NCBI GenBank assembly: GCA_040437565.1 | Contig: JBDOQK010000024.1 | Span: 400,625-464,624 of the forward strand | Length of the DNA stretch: 64,000 nucleotides | Reading direction: 5' to 3' | Origin: Albugo candida | Taxonomy: Eukaryota; Oomycota; Peronosporomycetes; Albuginales | The notes under the pieces: generated by a model | The model's input: the letters and a program-made list of their open reading frames with translations, nothing else | The model's database searches: none | Told to the model about the DNA's origin: nothing | Shown here: piece by piece, positions 57,606 through 64,000 of the stretch | Numbering within the stretch: position 1 is the stretch's first letter | Layout of the letters: each line of letters opens with the position of its first letter | Program-made: the position numbers and the translations under genes

Positions 57606-58796
57606 TGCCAAAGTATCAGTTCAATCTCACACTAGCACGCACCAGTAGATTTGCTCTCTTTGCTCACGTAATCAATGGCAACAGAATCTAAGAAATCGAA
57701 TAGCACGATAGCATTACAAACTGGTCGAAGTGATGCGAAAGGTGCGCTTGGACGATCAGAAACTGAATTCTGTGAGTTTATATTGTATTTCTTGACTCGA
57801 AGATACTTACTATTTGATTTTTTACTTCTATATTTGAACATTTCGCATATACTCTTGCGATATGACGTGATGGACAATCCACTAGAATGCAAATATTAGC
57901 ACTTGGTTGAAGTATCGCAATGGAACATTGTACTTAGAAAGGCGAATTGTCCGATGCAACGCTTTCGCTTTAGAACATTATTAATGTACCTATCATCTCA
58001 ACCAGGCTATGTCCTCTCGCAGTACTCGCTGTACTTCTACCGGGCATTTGTGAAAATGCTATCAAAAGCGCGCATCTCATCTACTACGGGTTCTTGTGCA
58101 ACGGTGCAGCGATCAATTCCACAATCGCGCTTACCGTCGCAACATCTGAGGAGTGCCTTAGCGATAAATTTTTCATTGTATGCATTTCACAATCAATTGT
58201 CTGAGCTGGATACTTCCTGCGTGAGATATGCCGCTAATGCTTATGCATATGTCGCATTGATGTGTTGACCAGGATGTCTATTTGTCACAGGTAGATCCTC
58301 TTCTTGACAGCTTACTGATGTGTAATTTGTACCTATAGCTATTTCGAACAAAGTATGTTTTTGACTGAGAGTTCCAAGAAAAGCAGGGCATCATCGACAA
58401 GTAGTGAGATTTAATACATCTGACGACAATAGTTTCTCTCGAGTGGCTCCACATCCCCGTCTTATCCCTTCAAACCAGTAATCCGTCGTCTATTTGAGCC
58501 ACATCATTGATGACAAGGGCAGCAATTCGTCGTCCATTGGAGCCGTACACATTGAATCAAACGCAGAACGCTTGATTGGTGTCTATGCCAGACATCCTCA
58601 TTTATTGTGTTCCGACTCACTGCGTCTACTTGTCCGAGTGCTCCATACGATCTATGTAGAGATATTTCGTTGAGCTTCTTTTGCGCCATTCAGCTGCACG
58701 GGTTGACTTCTGTACATGCGTTTGCTGCATTGCAGTAAGCTCTGTATTCGATCGATAACGGCTACAATAGCACTTCCGCTTTGTGAAACTACCAGT

Positions 58797-59062
58797 TTGC
58801 CCAGATCAGTTGAAGGTGTCTATATTACTAGGATTAGACAAACTGACTTCTCTAGTTGCCTAGGCTATCTTAAATAACATATATACATATAAANNNNNNN
58901 NNNNNNNNNNNNNNNNNNNNNNNNNNNNNNNNNNNNNNNNNNNNNNNNNNNNNNNNNNNNNNNNNNNNNNNNNNNNNNNNNNNNNNNNNNNNNAGTTGTT
59001 TTTACTAAATTGGCGGGTTACTTAGTAGCCGGCAAATTGAGAAGTCTTGCCCAGATCAGTTG
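58797..59062. repeat. 16-bp direct repeat flanking an unresolved insert
   Basis: TTGCCCAGATCAGTTG occurs at 58797-58812 and again at 59047-59062, either side of a 100-N gap. The left arm lacks the 16-mer. This could be a target-site duplication of an inserted element or a microhomology-mediated rearrangement. Confidence 0.45.
58894..58993. other. Assembly gap 12
   Basis: A run of 100 N with no adjoining overlap seen. It lies inside the right arm between the NH unit and importin remnant. Confidence 0.9.
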
Positions 59063-59159
59063 TTTAAAGTACTAGCTCGGATCCACCTCCAGCGCTTGTT
59101 TTCACTGTCATACTGGATAACCTAATCTTATATATATCCTCGCTTTTTTCATATAGTCG

Positions 59160-60330
59160 GCAGAACTCCCACAAATGATGACAGATGCTCAAGCACAAGT
59201 CGTAACAGCACAACTCAATGCGGTTACAAAAAATTTCGGAAACTTTTATCGATTGGTTTGTGAGCTTTACAAAGTTCTAAGCGACTATTGCTGACCAAAA
59301 CTTCTCAGAACGCAATCCTGCAATCAAGGAAGTCATTCAAACGGAAGTAGTGCCATTATTAGTCGACTTTTCAAAGCGAGAAGATGTACCTTTGCTCCAG
59401 TTTGAGGGTGCGTTTGGCACTGACAAATATCGCGTCTGGAACTTCCAATGATACAGAAACGTTCATTCACTTTGGAGCTGTGCCAATGTTCTGTCATCTA
59501 CTAGTCACACCGAATGATGACGTCCATGAACAAGCTGCCTGGGCTCTGGGAAATATCGCTGTGGATTCTGTGGAGTGTCGTGATATGTAGTTGAAATGCG
59601 GAGCTCTTCAGCCATTATTAAGTCAGCGCACAGAGCAATCGAAACTGTCGATGCTCCGTAATTCGATTTGGACTTTATCGAATTCTTGTCGGGGAAAACC
59701 TCAGCCGGAATTCTCGTTAGTTGCGCCTGCATTTCCGACACTTGGGCAATTGCTGTACACAAGATGAAGAATTATTGAAGGATGCTTGTTGCGCACTCTC
59801 GTATCTGTCTGATGGATCCAACGAAAAGATACAAGCGGTTGTGGAGGCTGGAATATGTCGACGTATGGTGGAGCTATTGATGTACCCTTCAAGCTTGGTA
59901 CAAACACCTGCGCTTCGAACTGTGGGAAATACCGTGACTGGAGACGATGTCGACACTCAGGTACGAATCTCCCAGTCGAGTTGATCGGATGGTAACTCGC
60001 TCGTTTGGTCAGAAGAAAGTCATCGATTTCTCTGCACTATGATGCCATCCAAGACGTGCTCTTCGTAAAGAAATGTGCTGGAAACTTTCGAATATCACTG
60101 TCGGCAATCAAGCTCAGATTTACGTCGTCATGGAGGAGGATACATTTCCTACTATGATCCGGCTCTTAACTACAGCCGAAAAGTTCGACATGTAGAAAGA
60201 AGCAGCCTGGGCTATCTCGAATGCAACTTCAAAGGCACCGATGAGCAGACTATGCATCTTGTCCCACTCGGTAGAGTCCTATCTCACTCTGTGGATGAAA
60301 ATGTTATACGCTTCACAGATGCGTAATGCG
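59160..60330 (+). pseudogene. Importin-alpha pseudogene, copy 2
   Basis: Starts within the first armadillo repeats (LPQMMTDAQAQVV). After a short intron (donor GTTTGTGAG, acceptor TTCTCAG) it continues [53 protein letters not shown] stop interrupts it after VECRDM near 59588, where intact genes read on into KCGALQPLL. Frame shifts follow before [16 protein letters not shown] and in the last repeats. The IBB domain is absent or in the gap. The order and strand relation to CFAP91 and the NH gene mirror the left arm. Confidence 0.75.
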
Positions 60331-61190
60331 AATTTTCTTAGAAACTTTCCAGTTCCAGATATAGATGGCAAGGGTCACCATCTCACGAATAGAGACACAT
60401 CTTATCAACGTAGGCAACGCTATCAACAGATCACTTGTCAAAGAAACAGAGAGTGTATCTTCATCTCATCACTCCTTCAAGCGATATCACCGAACGCTTT
60501 AGCAACGACCATCGACCCCACATTATGCGTTTCAAATCCCTGCATCAGAAAACGAAGTCAGCGCGTTGTAACTGTTACAGCGTCTCATTCACGGCCGAGC
60601 GGTTAAAAAGAACGATGTACGAGGGAAAGCAACGGCGAGCCGAATTGATCGCAGAGCTCCGTGAAAGTGAAGATGTCAGACGAGTTCTTACGGGTGGCTT
60701 CCAAGTACAAGCAGACGAAACAGAAATCACCAAATGTGCATTTTCAAAGTTCGAGGGCGAAGTGGTGTCCGAAATGCTTGATGTGCTGCAAAAAAGAGCT
60801 TATTCGTAATATAGACATCGCAAAAGTAAAGGAATTCGCACAAAAAGCCGCAGAAGATCGTCGCCAAAGAGAAAGAAAGAAAGGAACACGGAGGCAATTG
60901 GAAGATCTCGCACGTGATCGCCACGACCACATGTTTTGTTTTGTCACAAAGGTGCATCAGAGCACTGCTGACGATAATCTCGACAACATCGTGGAACATG
61001 CTGTTGAGGAGTTATCGCACCACTCGGTGATACAATCAACATTTATGACAAATGTGATGGAACCCATTCGGAGCAACGTGGAGGAGAAAAACTCGGAGCT
61101 TTTGATTGTGAAAGATTTGGTTCTAGCTTTTATGTCCAACTGTGCGAAATCGTCATTTAGAGCTTTAAGCAGAGTTGGAAATGTTTAAAT
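60331..61190 (+). pseudogene. CFAP91 (MAATS1) pseudogene, copy 2
   Basis: Fragments in changing frames carry RLKRTMYEGKQRRAELIAEL, CAFSKFEGEVVSEMLDVLQK, then VKEFAQKAAEDRRQRERKKG, FCFVTKVHQSTADDNLDNI, AVEELSH and LLIVKDLVLAFMSN. These equal the MAATS domain end of CFAP91, where family members read AExIVxDLVxSFL. This copy retains the segment between DVLQK and the ARDRHDH motif that the left-arm copy has lost. It is not a working gene as it stands, because the N-terminal part is missing and the frame changes near 60,800. Confidence 0.7.
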
Positions 61191-61620
61191 ATACACAGCA
61201 GTCATTCAATCAGTCATGGTCGAATCGTTACAAGCTATGGGGACCTGACCACGTAAACTTTCACGGTCCAAGTCGAGCTAAAGAAAAGATAGGAAGTGGA
61301 AGCTATTGTTGACAGTCGATAAATTATATGCTCCAATTATGATCTTTTCTTCCCTTCTTTGGCAAATGCTATCTTTCTTTGTGCATAGTGGAAAATAGAT
61401 GTTGTTGACTCAAAATCCATGCACATACCCCAGAGACCTTTTTAAACGATTTGCGACACGAATTGCACCGTTGAAGATGCATGCGAACCTATCATATTCG
61501 CGGCTTCATCCACGAGCCAAAAAATAATGATAGATTGATAGAGGCAAAAAGGTTTATTGGAGTCCTTTATAGTTAAGAGCAGGTTACTATCAGCGATTAA
61601 GCATTCACCTAGTTAATGAC

Positions 61621-61797
61621 TGTAACAACCTCAATTGTACAATGCATAGTTCATATCTAGTTGGAGAACTGGATTAGCCAATCAGATAGGTGAACCAGGA
61701 TTCTTTAATTAAAAAATCTCTCCATTTTTTAGCAAACAGAGCTTCGCCAGCAAATACCTTCCTTTGCTTCTTCCCCCTTCCTCCTGCCGGCGTTACA
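61621..61797 (+). repeat. 5' LTR of the chromovirus-like element
   Basis: A 177-bp repeat beginning TGTAACAACC and ending CGGCGTTACA. TGGTAGCAC directly after it could be the primer-binding site. Confidence 0.8.
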
Positions 61798-62425
61798 ACT
61801 GGTAGCACTTGTTGGTCGTATAACTCAAAGATCGTTGGTCGTACGGAAGGAGTTTTTTTACGCACTGTTTAGCGTCACGACATTGGGAAAGCCGCTCGCC
61901 GAGTATTTGTCGTTTGTTCCGGTCTGTTTAGTTGGACTTTTTTTTGTTTTTTTTTGGTTATCATGACGTCACTGAACCCTCAAGGATGGTCCCCCGACGA
62001 CATCACGAAAACACTCATCGAATTAGTCGAAAAACAACAGCAATTGCTTGAAGCTATGACCAAGCGTGAAATAAAAGTTGAAGGGATCAGCTTACCTCAA
62101 TTCCATGTTAAAATGGGCGAGTCCGTGGATCTGTATTCTGAGCAACTGGCTCAGTACTGTGAAGCAAAGAATATCGACTAGCGCGATGTCAGTCAAAGCG
62201 CTCGTATTTTGGCAATCACGACCGCCAATTTCAAAGGGAATGCCGCAGCTTGGTACAAGTTGAACAAGCCATATATCAAAACATGCAATACCTCATCGGT
62301 CAAGTAAATGAAGAGTTTGTACCCCCTGATCTACAAGAACGCTTGCGTGATCAATTGTACGCACTCAAACAGAAAAGTTGTCCAAACCTGGAAGTTTATA
62401 TTTCACGTTTCCGTGAAGCTATCAT

Positions 62426-62525
62426 NNNNNNNNNNNNNNNNNNNNNNNNNNNNNNNNNNNNNNNNNNNNNNNNNNNNNNNNNNNNNNNNNNNNNNNNNNN
62501 NNNNNNNNNNNNNNNNNNNNNNNNN
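62426..62525. other. Assembly gap 13
   Basis: A run of 100 N inside the LTR element. No overlap of the flanks is visible; the true size is unknown. Confidence 0.9.
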
Positions 62526-63508
62526 ATTGTGTCGTTCGTCATCATGGTCTACCATCGGTAATTATCAGCGATCGAGATTCCAAGTTTGTTTTGAAGTTTC
62601 GGTCCTCTCTTGCTAAGTTGATGGGAATTCGTCTGCATATGACAACTTCATATCGGGCACAGGCCGACGGACAACCGGAGCGTCAAAATCCGATTCTGGA
62701 AGACGCTCTACGCTGCATGATTTCGTATCATGGACGTGATTGGTCCGATTATTTAGGGACAATTGAATATGCTCATTTCACTCTCGTCAGTGCATCAACT
62801 GGTATGTCACCTTTCGAAATTGATACTGGTCGCAAGGAACGCAATCCGTTGAATCCGCTAAGTACTCCTAGCGTCACAACTCAAGTGCAACATGGAATCG
62901 CTGAGTATGCAAAGCATTTCCAAAACCGTCGTCAAGAAATCATTGATCTAGCTACGAAACATTTGCTTCAAGCCCAGGATCGTCAAAAGAAGGACTACGA
63001 CAAAAAACGCACTGAGATTACTTTTAAAATTAGAGATTTGGTCATGTTGGATACTCGTCGCATTCCTGCGAAACATGTGACACAAGACATTGATGGAAAA
63101 CGCGCCAAATTAGCTGCTCGCAAAGTTGGACCATTTCAAATTATTATAATGGTCAACTCGAATGTTGCGCAATTGAAGCTTCCGCGGAGTATGAGTCGAT
63201 TGAACTCTACTTCCAATATTGACGTGCTGAGTACTGTGTCGGAAATGTACCGCGATTTCAAACTCGTCCAATTCCGAAATCATTCCGACTTATTTTTGAC
63301 GAGGACAGTGGTGACACGATGCACATCATTAAACAACTTCTTCAGAAGCGTCAATTCAATCGTAAACCTGAATGGCTCGTGAAATGGCATGGATTACTCG
63401 AGCACGAAGCTACATGGCAGCGGGAGCAAGATATTCGTCATGTTTCTCATTGGAATGTTCTCATCGCCGATTTCAAGAAGCGACAACGAGAAGTCAATTC
63501 CGGGAGGA

Positions 63509-63689
63509 TGTAACAACCTCCATTGTACAATGCATAGTTCATATTTAGTTGGAGAACTGGATTAGCCAATCAGATAGGTGAACCAGGATTCTTTAATTAA
63601 AAAATCTCACTTTCCATTTTTTAGCAAACAGAGCTTCGCCAGCAAGTATCTTCCTTTGCTTCCTCCCCCTTCCTCCTGCCGGCGTTAAA
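63509..63689 (+). repeat. 3' LTR of the chromovirus-like element
   Basis: A 181-bp repeat of the 5' LTR, followed by target duplication ATGAC. Confidence 0.8.
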
Positions 63690-63743
63690 ATGACTTAGCC
63701 TCGAGAGGCCAACTTGTTAACACACCGGTTCACCATCTCTGCC

Positions 63744-63947
63744 TTACTTTTGCATCAGCGAAATAACCACTCTTTTGAATTTCTCCTCGTGTATTTGAGG
63801 TATATACCGATGCTTGCCGTTCGCTTTTTGGATTTCGCCATCATCAACTACTCTAGGATGAAACATGACTATTGCAGTCACGAGATTTACGGCGGTTAAT
63901 GCATCCAGTTCGCCCAGAAAGAAATATTGTCTGACGTTTTTAGGCAT
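63744..63947 (-). pseudogene. C-terminal relic of the nucleoside-hydrolase-like family
   Basis: A 67-codon minus-strand frame reads TAVNLVTAIVMFHPRVV followed by a Lys-rich segment and ends KRVVISLMQK. It aligns with the C-terminal motif and the very end of the NH family (PADILATMLMFHP and the ...VISLLEQY tail). Only the last sixth of the gene is present, without the catalytic Asp (Asn there). It sits between the LTR element and the telomere-like repeats, the outermost trace of the family in the window. Confidence 0.5.
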
Positions 63948-63954
63948 GTTTTGA

Positions 63955-64000
63955 AGTGTTTAGTGTTTAGTGTTTAGTGTTTAGTGTTTAGTGTTTAGGG
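63955..64000 (+). repeat. Degenerate telomeric repeat tract (TTTAGTG / TTTAGGG)
   Basis: About six tandem 7-mers TTTAGTG, the last unit at the window edge reading TTTAGGG. TTTAGGG is the telomere repeat of plants and many stramenopiles including oomycetes. The G-rich strand runs rightwards, as expected at the right end of a chromosome, so the window probably ends at or beside a telomere, or at an interstitial remnant of one. Confidence 0.65.

Larger units (their letters stand above)
56255..61505. repeat. Right arm of the inverted segmental duplication
   Basis: Reverse complement of the left arm (6,010-12,240): intact NH gene (-) with its upstream block, then importin-alpha pseudogene (+), then CFAP91 pseudogene (+). 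It is shorter than the left arm, mainly because the importin IBB exon and the 8730-9330 stretch of the left arm are not seen here. They may lie in the gap at 58894-58993. Confidence 0.8.
61621..63689 (+). mobile_element. Ty3/gypsy chromovirus-like LTR retrotransposon, broken
   Basis: Two near-identical terminal repeats (61621-61797 and 63509-63689) start with TGTAACAACC and are flanked by the 5-bp target duplication ATGAC (61616-61620 and 63690-63694). Inside, in order, are a gag-like start near 61,963, a gap at 62426-62525, an integrase C-terminal half (about 62,560-63,300; WSDYLGTIEYAHFT, KRAKLAARKVGPFQI) and a chromodomain (LVKWHGLLEHEATWQRE, near 63,375). A purine tract (GGGAGGA) precedes the 3' repeat. 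Most of the protease-RT-RNase H region is not represented, at least partly because of the gap. The element appears broken, with a few lesions. The small difference between the LTRs suggests a fairly recent insertion. Confidence 0.8.

Noticed and set aside
1-64000. CRISPR arrays, bacterial operons or ribosome-binding sites
   Set aside because: No regularly spaced repeats other than the telomere-like tract; spliceosomal introns and gene families show a eukaryotic nuclear genome.
1-64000. tRNA and rRNA genes
   Set aside because: No cloverleaf-like sequence with a GTTCRANNC arm and matching acceptor stem, and no rRNA core motif, was recognised by eye; a dedicated scan could still find one.

Overview
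The window looks like nuclear DNA of an oomycete with a compact genome, most like the white rusts (Albugo); the genus is an inference. The evidence is: dense intron-poor genes with GT..AG introns of about 44-99 nt; a 7TM-PIP kinase fusion (GPCR-PIPK) typical of oomycetes; a calcium-dependent protein kinase; a K+-dependent proton-pumping pyrophosphatase; flagellar (CFAP91) and SUMO-pathway genes; oomycete-like initiator motifs; and plant/stramenopile-type telomeric TTTAGGG-like repeats at the right edge.

Layout. (1) 1-12,240 and 56,255-64,000 are two gene-poor, repeat-rich flanks. They carry copies of a secreted nucleoside-hydrolase-like (NH) family: one 5'-cut copy at 1-1187, a decayed copy at 5016-5925, intact copies at 10936-12105 (+) and 57543-56377 (-), and a C-terminal relic at 63744-63947. 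The blocks 6,010-12,240 and 56,255-61,505 are inverted, diverged copies of each other. Each holds a CFAP91 pseudogene, an importin-alpha pseudogene and an intact NH gene. A broken Ty3/gypsy chromovirus-like LTR element (61,621-63,689) and TTTAGTG/TTTAGGG repeats follow on the right, which suggests a subtelomere.

(2) 14,060-53,939 is a core of conserved single-copy genes: CDPK, the SNARE VTI1, a BAG-like protein, an acidic protein, a double-SANT protein, a base-modification-type helical domain (AGPT/HMUDK) fused to a PHD finger, transaldolase, an AMP-dependent ligase, H+-pyrophosphatase, a sugar-nucleotide epimerase, GPCR-PIPK, a MEAK7-like TLDc protein, an AMBRA1-like WD40 protein, a flavin monooxygenase, a UBA-PDZ-PDZ-HEAT fusion, SUMO E1 subunit UBA2, two proteins of unknown function and an OSCA/TMEM63 channel. 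Signalling, membrane-traffic, chromatin and autophagy/TOR functions predominate. Many neighbours are convergent with only 6-120 bp between stop codons.

(3) Assembly warning. There are thirteen 100-N gaps, and at nine of them the sequence before the gap is repeated after it (24 to 2,762 nt). These are unmerged contig overlaps, not biology. The apparent tandem H+-pyrophosphatase duplication is the largest. About 4.9 kb of the window is artificial. Exon models below were spliced by eye from frame, GT/AG and family alignment; where the frame closed exactly, exon limits are given.
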